Positions 36,475 to 46,146 of a stretch of 64,000 nucleotides of DNA are shown in pieces. Under the pieces are notes generated by a model that did no database searches, was not told the origin of the DNA, and saw only the letters and a program-made list of their open reading frames with translations. Made by a program: the position numbers and the translations under genes. The stretch covers positions 2,152,001 through 2,216,000 of the forward strand of contig NZ_CP034328.1 of assembly GCF_003940805.1 (NCBI RefSeq), read 5' to 3'. This DNA comes from Tabrizicola piscis (lineage in GTDB: Bacteria > Pseudomonadota > Alphaproteobacteria > Rhodobacterales > Rhodobacteraceae). Position 1 is the stretch's first letter, and every line of letters starts with the position of its first letter.

Positions 36475-38318
36475 TCTGCCGCGTCCTCTTCCAGACCGAT
36501 GAACCCGCCGGATTGACGTGCCCAGAATCTGGCATATAGCCCGTTCTGCCGCAAAAGCACGGCATGTGGGCCATCTTCCGCCACCTGACCATCTTCCAGA
36601 ACGACGATCCGGTCCATGGCCGCAATGGTAGACAGCCTGTGCGCAATGGCGATCACGGTCTTTCCGGCCATGACGCCATAGAGCGCCTCTTGAATGGCGG
36701 CCTCGGCCTCGGAATCCAGCGCAGAGGTGGCTTCGTCAAGGATCAGGATCGGCGCATCCTTCAGGATCACGCGCGCCAGCGCCACCCGCTGCCGCTGGCC
36801 ACCCGACAGTTTCACCCCCCGTTCGCCGACATGCGCATCATAGCCGGTGCGGCCCTGCGGGTCCTCCAGCGTCAGGATGAAATCATGCGCTTCGGCCTTT
36901 TTCGCCGCGGCGATCATGTCTGCTTCGGTCGCGTCAGGGCGGCCATAGAGGATGTTGTCGCGGACCGACCGGTGCAGCAGCGACGAATCCTGCTGCACCA
37001 TGCCGATCTTCTGCCGCAGGCTTTCCTGCGTCACGTCACCGATGTTCTGCCCGTCAATCAGGATTTCCCCGGATTCCGTGTCGTAGAACCGCAGGATCAG
37101 CTTGACCAAGGTGGATTTCCCCGCCCCGGACCGCCCGACAACGCCGATTTTTTCACCGGGCCGGACTGTCAGGCTGATGTTCTTCAACCCGCCGAACCCC
37201 CGACCATAGTGGTGGCTGACATCCCGCAATTCCAGCAGCCCGTCCTGAAACCGAAGCGGCTTGGCTGCAGGCCTGTCGACCAGCGTGATGGGCTGGGCAA
37301 TGGTCTGCATCCCCTCGGCCAGCGTGCCAAGGTTCTGCACGAGGTTGGTGGAGGCCCACATGATCCAGTAGGTCATGGAGTTGATGCGCAGCACCAGCGC
37401 CACCGCCGCCGCGACCACGCCGACCGTAGCGCTGCCCTGCACCCAGAACCACAGCGCCAGCCCGCCGACACCCATGATCATCAACCCGTTCAGGAAGGTC
37501 AGCGCCACGTCCATCTTGGTGACGATGCGCATTTCGGTCTGCAGGGTTTGGCGGGACTTCTCGATCGCCTCCTTGGCGTAGTTCAGTTCGCTGTCCTGAT
37601 GCGCGAACAGCTTGACCGAATGGATGTTGGTATAGCTGTCTACCACCCGGCCAGTGACGGCCGACCGCGCATCGCTTGCCGCGGTCGAGGCGGGGCCCGC
37701 GCGGCGGATGGTCCAGCGCATCAGGGCGATGTAGCCGACCACCCAGAGGAGCAAGGGCACCATCAGCCGGGGGTCAGCCTCGAACAGCATCAAAAGCGCG
37801 CCGATGAAGGTGGCGGCGGCAAAGGCGGCCATGTCGAAGACCTGGAACACCGCCTCACCCGCCGCCGGGGGGGCTTGCATGATGCGGTTGGCGATGCGGC
37901 CAGCGAAATCGCTTTCGAACCAGCCGACAGGCTGGCGCAGGACATGCCGGTGCGCCCGCCAGCGCATCATCGTGCCGAAGTTCGTCAGGATGGTGTTGTG
38001 CAGCAGGCCGACCGACCCGCCTGCAACCAACGGCCGGACAAACAGGATGACAAAGGCCACGACCAGCAATTCGACCCAATGCGCGGCCATGAAGGCTGCG
38101 GGAGTCTGGCCGGTCATCAGGTCAACCAGACGGCCGAGGTACCAGATCAGGCCGACGTCCAGCACCGCATTGCCGACTGAAAACAGCGCGGTGACAGCGA
38201 AGACGCTTTTGAACGGCTGGACGTAATCCTTCAGGAACGGCCAAAGCCGGGTGGGCGGGGCGTCCTGTTCAACATAGGGCTGATAAGGATCAACGAGGTT
38301 TTCGAAGAAACGAAACAT
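36471..38318 (-). CDS. ABC exporter half-transporter, first of a pair
   Basis: 615 residues, MsbA/multidrug-type layout: six membrane helices (about 35-330), then the ATPase with Walker A GRSGAGKSTL, signature LSGGQRQRVALARV, Walker B ILILDEATSALDSE and AIAHRLSTI. A soluble N-terminal arm (FFENLVDPYQPYVEQDAPP) precedes the first helix, as in many alphaproteobacterial members. Start of a three-gene operon with the second exporter and an RNA methyltransferase, each with a 4-base overlap. Confidence 0.93.
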   Translation of the reverse strand: MFRFFENLVDPYQPYVEQDAPPTRLWPFLKDYVQPFKSVFAVTALFSVGNAVLDVGLIWYLGRLVDLMTGQTPAAFMAAHWVELLVVAFVILFVRPLVAGGSVGLLHNTILTNFGTMMRWRAHRHVLRQPVGWFESDFAGRIANRIMQAPPAAGEAVFQVFDMAAFAAATFIGALLMLFEADPRLMVPLLLWVVGYIALMRWTIRRAGPASTAASDARSAVTGRVVDSYTNIHSVKLFAHQDSELNYAKEAIEKSRQTLQTEMRIVTKMDVALTFLNGLMIMGVGGLALWFWVQGSATVGVVAAAVALVLRINSMTYWIMWASTNLVQNLGTLAEGMQTIAQPITLVDRPAAKPLRFQDGLLELRDVSHHYGRGFGGLKNISLTVRPGEKIGVVGRSGAGKSTLVKLILRFYDTESGEILIDGQNIGDVTQESLRQKIGMVQQDSSLLHRSVRDNILYGRPDATEADMIAAAKKAEAHDFILTLEDPQGRTGYDAHVGERGVKLSGGQRQRVALARVILKDAPILILDEATSALDSEAEAAIQEALYGVMAGKTVIAIAHRLSTIAAMDRIVVLEDGQVAEDGPHAVLLRQNGLYARFWARQSGGFIGLEEDAAE

Positions 38319-38443
38319 GGGGGGAACCCGAAGATAAGTGCGGCGATGGGGTGAAGCGGTGCCTGCAAGCGACCGCCACGACGGGACTGGTCAGCTCAGG
38401 CTGAGCGAAACGAAATCCCGTGGTCCATGCCGATCTCCTTCTT

Positions 38444-38495
38444 GGGTGCGGGTTTGGTAGCGCACCCGGGGCGGATTGTCACGCCCCTTTCGGGG
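38444..38495 (-). terminator. Tandem stem-loops downstream of cca
   Basis: Two small hairpins lie just after the cca stop on the minus strand: CCCC/GGGG with a 4-base loop (38484-38495) and GGGTGCG/CGCACCC with a 10-base loop (38444-38467). No U tract follows. Position between two minus-strand transcription units suggests a terminator. The rest of the 177-bp gap (38319-38495) should carry the ABC operon promoter, not recognised by eye. Confidence 0.4.
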
Positions 38496-39641
38496 TCAGG
38501 AATTCAAGAGGTCATCGCGCGTGGCGGTCAGGCCAGAGGCGAGCCATCGCGCCTCCATCGCCTTGAGCCTTTGGCCCAGCGCTTCGCCTTGGAGGTCGGG
38601 CATCAGGTCGGCGGCGGTGATGGGGAAGGTGGCGGCAGCACCCCGGTCAACCTCAGCCTGCCAGCCTTGTGGCGGCGGGGTGCCGAAGCTGGCGGCGCGG
38701 GCAAGGACGGCGTCGGTGGCAAGCGTAGGGCCGTGGTGCCAGGCAAGGGCGGCGGGGCTGTCGGTGGCGGCGATGGCGTCGCGTAGGGCGGTCAGATCGC
38801 GCGCCTCGCTTCGGGACAGGCGGAGCGCGGTTTCCACATCCGCGCCGCCCAGCACGGCAAGACGGCGCAGCCAGCGTGGCGCGGCATCACCCTCCAGATG
38901 AATGAGCGGGGCGAGCGCGCGAGGGTCCGCGCCCGGCAAGACCTGGGCCAGAACGCCCGACACAGCCATGGCCGCCACGGCGGGTGCCGGGTCAGCCGCG
39001 CCAAGCAGTTTGCGCAGTTCGGCGCCGATGCGTTCGCGGGAAATCGTCTCTAACCCCGCCGAAAGCGCGGCGCAGGCGGCAAGACCTTCGGCGTCGAGGC
39101 CGTGACCCGGGTCTCCATAGGCCGCGTGAAAGCGGAAGAAGCGCAGGATCCTCAGGTAGTCCTCGCGGATGCGGGTTTCCGGGTCGCCGACAAAGCGGAC
39201 ATGGCGGGCCTGCAGGTCGGGCAGGCCGTTCAGCGGATCGAACACCTGCCCCCGAGCGTCGGCGTAAAGCGCGTTCATCGTGAAGTCGCGGCGGGCGGCG
39301 TCCTCTTCGATCTGCGTGGAAAAGGCGACCACGGCGCGGCGACCGTCGGTTTCGACATCGCGGCGGAAGGTCGTCACCTCATGTGGCAGGCCATGAGCGA
39401 TGACGGTGACTGTCCCATGGTCGATACCGGTGGGCACCACCTTGAAATTGGCGTTTTCTGCAATGTTCGACACGTTTTCGGGTATCGCATCCGTTGCCAG
39501 ATCGACATCCGAAACCGGCACGCCAAGCAGCGCGTTGCGGACACAACCGCCGACAAACAGCGCCCGATGGCCCGCCGCTTCAAGCGCGGCACAAAGGGCC
39601 TGCGTCCCCGGATGATCCAGCCAGTTGCCCGAAACTTTCAT
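38496..39641 (-). CDS. cca: tRNA CCA nucleotidyltransferase / poly(A) polymerase family protein
   Basis: 381 residues. Adds or repairs the 3' CCA of tRNA. Nucleotidyltransferase motif LFVGGCVRNALLG...DVDLATDAIPE (about residues 24-50) with the catalytic Asp pair, RRDFTMNALYAD (about 115), and ETRIREDYLRILRFFRF (about 150). Start 39641 (MKVSGNWLDHPG) overlaps the upstream Nudix gene by 4 bases (ATGA). Third gene of hslO-nudL-cca. Confidence 0.92.
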   Translation of the reverse strand: MKVSGNWLDHPGTQALCAALEAAGHRALFVGGCVRNALLGVPVSDVDLATDAIPENVSNIAENANFKVVPTGIDHGTVTVIAHGLPHEVTTFRRDVETDGRRAVVAFSTQIEEDAARRDFTMNALYADARGQVFDPLNGLPDLQARHVRFVGDPETRIREDYLRILRFFRFHAAYGDPGHGLDAEGLAACAALSAGLETISRERIGAELRKLLGAADPAPAVAAMAVSGVLAQVLPGADPRALAPLIHLEGDAAPRWLRRLAVLGGADVETALRLSRSEARDLTALRDAIAATDSPAALAWHHGPTLATDAVLARAASFGTPPPQGWQAEVDRGAAATFPITAADLMPDLQGEALGQRLKAMEARWLASGLTATRDDLLNS

Positions 39642-40237
39642 TCCCGCATCCGATCTGCCAACCCGCGCAGGATACGCGCGGTGGCCCCCCAGATGTAATA
39701 CGGCCCATAGGGCACGGCGTAGTAGCGCCGCCATTCCCCCATCCAGCGCCGCCGCTGGACGGTGAACATCGCCGGGTCAAGGACGTGGGACAAAGGGACC
39801 GTGAAGACCTCATCCACCTCACCCGCTTCGGGGGTCGGGGTGAAATCGCCATGGAGCAGGCCGATGAATGGGGTGATGGAAAAGCCGGTGACTGTCTGAT
39901 GCAACGGTAGCGTGCCGATCACCTGAACGCGGGCGGGATCAAGCCCGATCTCTTCCCGCGTCTCGCGCAGGGCGGCGGCTTCGGGACCTGCATCGCCCGC
40001 ATCCACCTTGCCACCGGGAAAGGCAATCTGGCCGGGGTGATGCTTAAGATGCGAAGACCGCTTGGTCAGGATCAGCGCCGCCCCGTCTGGCCGCAGCCAG
40101 ACCGGCAGCAGGACTGCTGCCGGCCTCAAGGGTTTGTCGGCCGGCGGCTTGATCGCGGAGTTCAGGTCAAAGTCCGAGGACGGCCCGGCCGAACGGGACA
40201 GCGCGCGCCGCAATCCCGCTTCGACCCCGTCCGTCAT
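39638..40237 (-). CDS. Nudix hydrolase, coenzyme A pyrophosphatase type (NudL-like)
   Basis: 199 residues. The CoA-pyrophosphatase signature ILTKRSSHLKHHPGQIAFPGG (about residues 55-75) directly precedes a Nudix box of the NudL type (GGKVDAGDAG...LRETREEIGL). It probably cleaves CoA or acyl-CoA at the pyrophosphate, yielding 4'-phosphopantetheine and 3',5'-ADP. Overlaps hslO and cca by 4 bases each. Confidence 0.9.
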   Translation of the reverse strand: MTDGVEAGLRRALSRSAGPSSDFDLNSAIKPPADKPLRPAAVLLPVWLRPDGAALILTKRSSHLKHHPGQIAFPGGKVDAGDAGPEAAALRETREEIGLDPARVQVIGTLPLHQTVTGFSITPFIGLLHGDFTPTPEAGEVDEVFTVPLSHVLDPAMFTVQRRRWMGEWRRYYAVPYGPYYIWGATARILRGLADRMRE

Positions 40238-41235
40238 TCTGCCTGTTCGCCCTTGGCGATGGTGCCTTCAAACCCAAGGGTTTTGGGATCAAGCTCGTAA
40301 TGCGCGCCGCAGAACTGGCAATCGGCGGTGACGATGCCTGCGTCGGTCGTCATCTTGGCGATGTCTTTCTGGCTGTAGATCGACATGGTGTTCACCACCT
40401 TGTCGGCCGAGCACGAACAGCCAAAGCGCACGGGCTGGGCATCGAACACCCGGGGGCCCTCTTCATGGAACAAGCGGACCAGCAGGCTGGTAGGCTCCAC
40501 CGAGGGGCCGATCATCTCCAACTCCTCGACCGTGTCGAGGAGGAGGTTGGCCCGCGTCCAATTCTCCGAATCGGCACCGGAGAGGATGTCGGCATGGGTC
40601 AACAGACCGCCCTCGCCGCTGCCCTGATCGGCGGCGACACCGCCCATGGCTGGCATGTGCTGCAGCATCATCCCGCCCGCCCGCCAATGCGCGGGGCGGC
40701 CGGGTTCGGTGCTGCGCCCGAAGGCGACAGAGAACCGTGTGGGGATCTGTTCGGACTGGGCAAAGTAAGTCTCGGCACAGGCGGAAAGCGAGCCACCGGC
40801 GATGGGGGTGAAGCCCTGATAGGGGGTCATCCCTTCGCCCTGATCCAGCATGACGGCGAAATACCCTTCGCCGATCTGGCTGAAGGGGTTGTCGGTTTCT
40901 TCAAGCCTTTCAGCGTCATAGCTGGCGTAGGCGCGGATCCGGGCGGGTTCGCCATCGGCGGTCGGGCCGTAGTAATCGGTGGCGATCAGACGGGCAGCAC
41001 CCTTGCCGCGCACCTGAAGCGACAGCTTCCAGCGCAGCTTGACCGCCTGGCCGATCAGCGCGGTCAGAAGCGCGGTTTCAGCGACCAGCGCCTCGATCAC
41101 CGGGGGGTAGGCGTGTTGTTTCAGCACCTGATCCAGCACCCCGTCCAGCCGCGCGACGCGGCCACGGATGCCCGAGGCGTCAAGTTGAAATGGCAGGACG
41201 GTATCGTCCCAGGCGATTTGCGAACCAATGGTCAT
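40234..41235 (-). CDS. hslO: Redox-regulated chaperone Hsp33
   Basis: 333 residues. Holdase chaperone activated by oxidation: its four C-terminal cysteines release zinc and form disulfides under oxidative stress. The zinc ligands are visible as FGCSCSADKV and ADCQFCGAHYE in the last 70 residues. The N-terminal domain has the usual Hsp33 features (HAYPPVIEALVAETALLTALIG). ATG 41235 is preceded by AGGAAA; an in-frame ATG ten codons earlier is less likely. First gene of hslO-nudL-cca. Confidence 0.95.
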   Translation of the reverse strand: MTIGSQIAWDDTVLPFQLDASGIRGRVARLDGVLDQVLKQHAYPPVIEALVAETALLTALIGQAVKLRWKLSLQVRGKGAARLIATDYYGPTADGEPARIRAYASYDAERLEETDNPFSQIGEGYFAVMLDQGEGMTPYQGFTPIAGGSLSACAETYFAQSEQIPTRFSVAFGRSTEPGRPAHWRAGGMMLQHMPAMGGVAADQGSGEGGLLTHADILSGADSENWTRANLLLDTVEELEMIGPSVEPTSLLVRLFHEEGPRVFDAQPVRFGCSCSADKVVNTMSIYSQKDIAKMTTDAGIVTADCQFCGAHYELDPKTLGFEGTIAKGEQAE

Positions 41236-41310
41236 GAGATTTCCTGAAGCTGCCAAAGCTGGCATATCGCGGCTATATAGTCACATCAACCGCAGGTCCA
41301 AGGGGCAACG

Positions 41311-41769
41311 ATGATCAGACGTTATGGCGAACCAGCGGAAACCGGGCGGCGCTATACCCGCAGACCAGGGGTTTATGCCATCTTGCTGGACGGCGATCAC
41401 ATCCTTGCCACCCATCAGGCCGAACCGGTGCCCGAGTTTCAGTTGCCGGGCGGTGGCATCGACAAGGGGGAACATCCGATCCCGGCCTTGCACCGTGAAG
41501 TCTTTGAAGAAACAGGCTGGAAGATCGCGGTGACCCGGCGGCTGGGGGCGTTTCGCAGGTTCACCTACATGCCGGAATATGACCTTTGGGCGGAAAAGGT
41601 CTGCGCGGTCTATCTGGCCCGACCGGTTCGCCGCCTTGGCCCGCCGTCCGAGGCGGGGCATAGCGCGATCTGGCTGCCGGTCGCGGATGCGGTGCTTCGG
41701 CTGGGTAATCCGGGGGATCGGGCGATGCTGGCATCATTCCTGTCACTGGATATCCAGAACAACGCCTGA
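41311..41769 (+). CDS. Nudix hydrolase
   Basis: 152 residues with a canonical Nudix box, GGGIDKGEHPIPALHREVFEETGW (about residues 48-71; all catalytic Glu present). The N-terminal RPGVYAILLDGDHILATHQ and the FTYMPEYDLWAEKVCAVYLA strand are typical of the ADP-ribose/nucleotide branch; the substrate cannot be assigned. Its last 27 bases overlap the 3' end of the convergent REC-PP2C gene. Confidence 0.87.
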   Translation: MIRRYGEPAETGRRYTRRPGVYAILLDGDHILATHQAEPVPEFQLPGGGIDKGEHPIPALHREVFEETGWKIAVTRRLGAFRRFTYMPEYDLWAEKVCAVYLARPVRRLGPPSEAGHSAIWLPVADAVLRLGNPGDRAMLASFLSLDIQNNA

Positions 41770-43002
41770 GACATCATCGGGAAACGAATCGCTGCCGGAC
41801 TGCTGGGTCAGATCCCAGACCAACGCTTCAAGCAGGTCTGACCCGGAAAGATGCGCAGACCGGGTCAGGCTTTGCACCAGCCCCGCTTCGCCAAAGTCCT
41901 GACCGGACGGAAGCGGGCATTCCGTGAAACCGTCCGACACCAGAACCAGCCGATCACCGGTGGCAAGGGTCACTTCGGTCCGGTCATAGGTGGCGCCGGG
42001 CAGCAGGCCGATAGGCAGGCCACCCTGTCCCAGCCGGACCACCTGACCCGAGCGGCGAAGCAACATCGGGTGCGGATGGCCGGCCTGCACCAGACTGAGC
42101 ATGCCGGTGCCAAGGTCCATCACCGCGAAGACCATGGTGAAATACTGTTCGGCCTGAATCTCTTCCAGCATCAGGCGGTTGAACCGTTCGGCCACGGCTT
42201 CGGGCGGCAAAAGGACCTGCTGGCCGACCAGACCCCGACCGTAGGCAAGGTTCTGTTCGGGCGACGAGCCGGTCAGGAACCCCGCTAGCCGCGCCGTCAT
42301 CATCGCCGAGGCAACGCCATGACCTGACACGTCGATCGAATAGACCGCAACACGGTTGTCATCCACCCGGAAGCTGCCGACCAGATCACCCCCGACCCGG
42401 CCCGAATTGCGCAACATCAGCGATGCCCGCGCCCAGCCGTAGTCACGCACCCGGTCGCGGATCAGCGTTTGCTGCAGCTTTCGCGCCTCGATCAGGTCAC
42501 GGTCGAGCGAATCATACAGTTTCTGCAGTTCCAGCAGCGTGCTGACGATCATCTTGTTCTTGGCCAGAAGCTCAGCCTGCATTGCCAGCATCCGTTCCCC
42601 CGCCCGCAGCCGCGCCCGCAATTCGCTGCTGTCGACCGGCTTGGTCAGAAAATCATCGGCACCCGCCTCCAGCCCGTCAGCGATTTCGGTCTTTTCGGAT
42701 TTTGAGGTCACAAGCACGAAGTAGCCATAGTTTTCATGGCCCAAGGCCCTGAAATGACGGCAGAATTCAAGGCCAGTCATTCCCGGCATCATCCAGTCGC
42801 TGATGATCATGTCCACATTGCCAGCGGCGCAGACCTGCAGGGCGGCGGCGGCGGCTTCGCATTCCGTCACGCGGTATCCCCAGCGGCGCAGTTGCATCGT
42901 CAGGATATGCCGCTGCGCCCGGCTGTCATCCACCACAAGCACATGCAGCGGCCGACCGGGCACCGCCTTTCGCTGTTCCACTGACATGGTGCTGGCAGAC
43001 AC
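41743..43002 (-). CDS. Response regulator with PP2C/SpoIIE-type serine phosphatase output (RbaY/RsbU-like)
   Basis: 419 residues. A receiver domain (about 18-140: LVVDDSRAQR, phospho-acceptor Asp in MIISDWMMPGMTG, Lys in FLTKPVD) joins via a coiled linker (about 140-195) to a PP2C/SpoIIE phosphatase (about 200-415: GRVGGDLVG, IDVSGHGVASAMM, DGFTECP), with the metal-binding Asp residues present. Such proteins switch anti-sigma/anti-anti-sigma partners on phosphorylation; the R. capsulatus homologue class is RbaY. GTG 43002 is chosen because AAGGGG lies 7 bases upstream; ATG 42987 has none. Divergent from an HPt gene. Confidence 0.9.
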   Translation of the reverse strand: MSASTMSVEQRKAVPGRPLHVLVVDDSRAQRHILTMQLRRWGYRVTECEAAAAALQVCAAGNVDMIISDWMMPGMTGLEFCRHFRALGHENYGYFVLVTSKSEKTEIADGLEAGADDFLTKPVDSSELRARLRAGERMLAMQAELLAKNKMIVSTLLELQKLYDSLDRDLIEARKLQQTLIRDRVRDYGWARASLMLRNSGRVGGDLVGSFRVDDNRVAVYSIDVSGHGVASAMMTARLAGFLTGSSPEQNLAYGRGLVGQQVLLPPEAVAERFNRLMLEEIQAEQYFTMVFAVMDLGTGMLSLVQAGHPHPMLLRRSGQVVRLGQGGLPIGLLPGATYDRTEVTLATGDRLVLVSDGFTECPLPSGQDFGEAGLVQSLTRSAHLSGSDLLEALVWDLTQQSGSDSFPDDVSGVVLDIQ

Positions 43003-43169
43003 GTCTGGCCCCTTCGCCTGTTCCCGCCGGAAATTGGCCGCCCAGCGCTTAACGCATCGTGAAACCTAAAATTGTGCACGCTTGCCTTGGGCTTGCCCGG
43101 TTCTGGACCATCAATTGTTCAGGCTGCGGGGCAAGAGTGACGCCTGTGTGGACGAGGGGAAGGGTTGCC

Positions 43170-43502
43170 ATGATTGATTGGAAACGGGTTGAAGACCTGC
43201 GCGCCGAGATTGGCCGTGACGGATTCGCCGAAGTCGCCGACATGTTCCTGGAAGAGGCAGATCAGGCCGTGAAGGTCCTGCTGGCCGGCCTGCCCGCGGA
43301 TGAGGTTGAGGGGCAGTTGCACTTTCTGAAGGGCAGTGCGCTGAACCTTGGTCTGGCCGACCTTGCCGCGATTTGTCAGGATGGCGAGCGCAAGGCAGCT
43401 GCCGGATATGGCGCGCTGGTGGATGTGGGGCGGGTGTCGGCCGTCTATCACAGTTCCCGCGCGCTGCTGTTGCGGCGGTTGGCCACCGAAGCCGCAGCCT
43501 GA
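43170..43502 (+). CDS. Stand-alone histidine phosphotransfer (HPt) protein
   Basis: 110 residues forming a four-helix HPt domain. The phospho-acceptor motif is LHFLKGSALNLGL (His near residue 51, with the expected Lys-Gly-Ser). It carries phosphate between a hybrid histidine kinase and a receiver. The divergent neighbour has a receiver domain, so this HPt is a natural phosphodonor or sink for it; no kinase gene is nearby. ATG 43170 (MIDWKRVEDL) is preceded by GAGGGGAAGG; the longer frame from 43059 is not HPt-like. Ends one base before the convergent ilvA stop. Confidence 0.88.
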   Translation: MIDWKRVEDLRAEIGRDGFAEVADMFLEEADQAVKVLLAGLPADEVEGQLHFLKGSALNLGLADLAAICQDGERKAAAGYGALVDVGRVSAVYHSSRALLLRRLATEAAA

Positions 43503-43503
43503 C

Positions 43504-44751
43504 CTAGATCAGGAATTCGGACAGCGCCTCATCCGAGGTGATGTCGCGGAACGCCAGACCCGCGGCATCCATCCGATCGGTGAAGCCGCGAAATCCGTCA
43601 GCGTCCTTGGTTTCGATCCCGATCAGGACCGACCCGAAGTTCCGCGCCGATTTCTTCAGGTATTCGAAACGGGTGATGTCATCATCGGGGCCAAGCATGT
43701 TCAGAAATTCACGCAGCGCGCCGGGGCGCTGCGGCATCCGGAGGATGAAGTACTTCTTCAGGCCGGAATAGCGCTGGGCGCGTTCCTTGACCTCGGGCAG
43801 GCGTTCAAAGTCGAAGTTGCCGCCTGACGTGACACAAACCACCGTCTTGCCCCGGATCAGGTCCGCAAGTTCCGGCAAGACATCCACCGACAGGGCCCCT
43901 GCCGGTTCCAGCACGATGCCTTCGACATTCAGCATCTCCAGCATCGTCACGCAGATGCGGTCTTCGGGGGCCAGAAGCACCTGATCGGGGCGGACCCAAT
44001 CCAGCATCGCAAAATTGGCCGCGCCGATCCGCGCCACGGCAGCGCCATCGACAAAGCTGTTGACGCGCGGCAGCTTGACCGGCGCACCGTCGCGCAGCGC
44101 GGCCATCAGGCTGGCGCCGCCAAGGGGTTCGACAAAACGAAAGTCGATCGCGGGCGCCACCTCGCGCAGATAGGCGGTCACGCCTGACGAAAGGCCACCG
44201 CCACCGACCGGCAGGATCACCAGATCGGGCGCGCGGCCCAACTGCTCCAGTATCTCGACTGCAACAGAAGCCTGGCCTTCGATCACATCGGGGTCATCGA
44301 AGGGCGACAGGAAATGCGCGCCTTTTTCGGTGCAAAAGGCCTGCGCTGCGGCAAGGGTCTGATCGAAATAGTCACCGGTCAGCTGGATCGTGACCTGATC
44401 ACCACCGAAAACGCGGGTCTTGTCGATCTTCTGTTGTGGCGTCGTGACCGGCATGAAGATGGTGCCTTGCACCCCGAAATGCCGGCAAGCGAAGGCCACG
44501 CCTTGCGCATGGTTGCCCGCACTGGCGCAGACAAACTCCCGCTGGGCGGGTTGCCGGTCACGGACCTTGCGCATCGCGTTGAAGGCCCCGCGCAGCTTGT
44601 AGCTGCGGACGGGGGAAAGATCCTCGCGCTTCAGCCAGATCTCGGCTCCGTAGCGGACGGACAGATGGTCATTCCGCTGCAACGGGGTTTCGGGAAACAG
44701 CCCGCGCAGGGCGGCCGTTGCGGCAATGGCGGTGTCGGAAAAGCGGGTCAT
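43504..44751 (-). CDS. ilvA: Threonine ammonia-lyase (threonine dehydratase)
   Basis: 415 residues. PLP enzyme converting L-threonine to 2-oxobutanoate, first step to isoleucine. The PLP lysine is in [15 protein letters not shown] (about 60), the phosphate-binding loop is VGGGGLSSG (about 190), and [12 protein letters not shown] is typical. The last 85 residues form an ACT-like regulatory domain ([17 protein letters not shown]). Start 44751 ([12 protein letters not shown]); the frame continues 170 codons across the divergent argG promoter and gene and is not coding there. Confidence 0.94.
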   Translation of the reverse strand: MTRFSDTAIAATAALRGLFPETPLQRNDHLSVRYGAEIWLKREDLSPVRSYKLRGAFNAMRKVRDRQPAQREFVCASAGNHAQGVAFACRHFGVQGTIFMPVTTPQQKIDKTRVFGGDQVTIQLTGDYFDQTLAAAQAFCTEKGAHFLSPFDDPDVIEGQASVAVEILEQLGRAPDLVILPVGGGGLSSGVTAYLREVAPAIDFRFVEPLGGASLMAALRDGAPVKLPRVNSFVDGAAVARIGAANFAMLDWVRPDQVLLAPEDRICVTMLEMLNVEGIVLEPAGALSVDVLPELADLIRGKTVVCVTSGGNFDFERLPEVKERAQRYSGLKKYFILRMPQRPGALREFLNMLGPDDDITRFEYLKKSARNFGSVLIGIETKDADGFRGFTDRMDAAGLAFRDITSDEALSEFLI

Positions 44752-44884
44752 CCGTTCCAGATGCCGGAACTGCCGCAATAACGCAAGAAAAGCGGTTGGC
44801 GCGATTGTACCCGGTACGGCGCAATCCTTGCCCTTGGCTGCATTTCGCTTTAATCGCGGGCGAAACCTCGCCGGAGCCCATGAC

Positions 44885-46114
44885 ATGCTGAAGCCGAAAA
44901 AAGTCGTCCTTGCGTACTCGGGCGGGCTTGATACCTCGATCATCCTGAAATGGCTGCAGACCGAATATGGCTGTGAGGTTGTGACCTTCACTGCCGATCT
45001 GGGGCAAGGCGAAGAACTTGAACCGGCGCGGCAGAAGGCGCTGTTGATGGGGATCGCGCCAGAGAACATCCACATTGTCGACGTGCGTGAGGAATTCGTG
45101 CGGGATTTCGTGTTCCCGATGTTCCGGGCCAACGCACTGTATGAAGGGCTGTACCTGCTGGGCACCTCCATCGCGCGGCCGCTGATTTCGCAGCATCTGG
45201 TGCGGATCGCGCATGAAACCGGGGCCGATGCCGTGGCGCATGGGGCGACGGGCAAGGGCAACGATCAGGTGCGGTTCGAATTGTCGGCGGCGGCGCTGGA
45301 CCCTGCCATCAAGGTCATCGCACCCTGGCGGCTGTGGGATCTGACCAGCCGCACGAAGCTGCTGGAGTTTGCCGAGGCGAACCAGATCCCGATTGCCAAG
45401 GACAAGCGCGGCGAAGCGCCGTTCAGCGTGGACGCGAACCTGCTGCACACCTCCTCCGAGGGCAAGGTGCTGGAAAACCCGGCCGAAGAAGCGCCGGAGT
45501 TTGTGTACCAGCGCGTGACACCGGTGGAAAAGGCCCCGGACACGTCGGAATACGTTGAGATCGGGTTTGAGCGCGGCGACGCGGTGTCGATCAACGGCGA
45601 GGTGCTGTCGCCCGCCACGATCCTGGCGCGGCTGAACGACATTGGCGGCAAGCATGGCGTTGGCCTGCTCGATCTGGTGGAAAACCGGTTCGTGGGCATG
45701 AAATCGCGCGGCCTTTACGAAACCCCCGGCGGGACGATCCTGCTGGAGGCGCACCGGGGGATCGAGCAGATCACGCTGGATGCGGGCGCTGGCCATCTGA
45801 AGGACAGCATCATGCCGCGCTATGCGGAGCTGATCTACAACGGCTTCTGGTTCAGCCCGGAGCGTGAGGCGCTGCAGGCGCTGATCGACAAGACGCAGGA
45901 GCATGTGACCGGAACCGTGCGGGTCAAGCTTTACAAGGGATCAGCCCGGACAGTGGCGCGGTGGTCGGACCATTCGCTCTATTCGGAAAAGCATGTGACC
46001 TTTGAAGAGGACGCCGGCGCTTACGACCAGAAAGACGCCGAGGGCTTTATCCGCCTGAACGCCCTGCGGCTGCGCCTGATTGCCACGCGCAACGCACGGG
46101 TGGCGAAGGGCTAA
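44885..46114 (+). CDS. argG: Argininosuccinate synthase
   Basis: 409 residues. Joins citrulline and aspartate using ATP in arginine synthesis. N-terminal P-loop for ATP pyrophosphatases [15 protein letters not shown] (about residues 6-20), TADLGQGEE, and the citrulline/aspartate region [15 protein letters not shown] (about 115-130). GGAG precedes ATG 44885; the longer frame from 44726 lies in the ilvA/argG intergenic region. argJ is in this window but not linked. Confidence 0.97.
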   Translation: MLKPKKVVLAYSGGLDTSIILKWLQTEYGCEVVTFTADLGQGEELEPARQKALLMGIAPENIHIVDVREEFVRDFVFPMFRANALYEGLYLLGTSIARPLISQHLVRIAHETGADAVAHGATGKGNDQVRFELSAAALDPAIKVIAPWRLWDLTSRTKLLEFAEANQIPIAKDKRGEAPFSVDANLLHTSSEGKVLENPAEEAPEFVYQRVTPVEKAPDTSEYVEIGFERGDAVSINGEVLSPATILARLNDIGGKHGVGLLDLVENRFVGMKSRGLYETPGGTILLEAHRGIEQITLDAGAGHLKDSIMPRYAELIYNGFWFSPEREALQALIDKTQEHVTGTVRVKLYKGSARTVARWSDHSLYSEKHVTFEEDAGAYDQKDAEGFIRLNALRLRLIATRNARVAKG

Positions 46115-46146
46115 GCCGCCAGAGATTGGCCAGCAGACGGGGGCGG

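Noticed and set aside
36564..38180. Plus-strand open frame (538 codons) opposite the first ABC exporter
   Set aside because: Antisense to an ABC gene with all catalytic motifs; no ribosome site or recognisable domain.
43059..43169. Extended N-terminus for the HPt protein
   Set aside because: The 37 extra residues are Cys/Trp-rich and lack a ribosome site; ATG 43170 has GAGGGGAAGG before it.
44752..45261. 170-residue N-terminal extension of IlvA
   Set aside because: It runs antisense through argG and does not resemble threonine dehydratase.
44669..45904. Minus-strand open frame (411 codons) opposite argG
   Set aside because: Antisense to argG; also covers the ilvA/argG promoter region.
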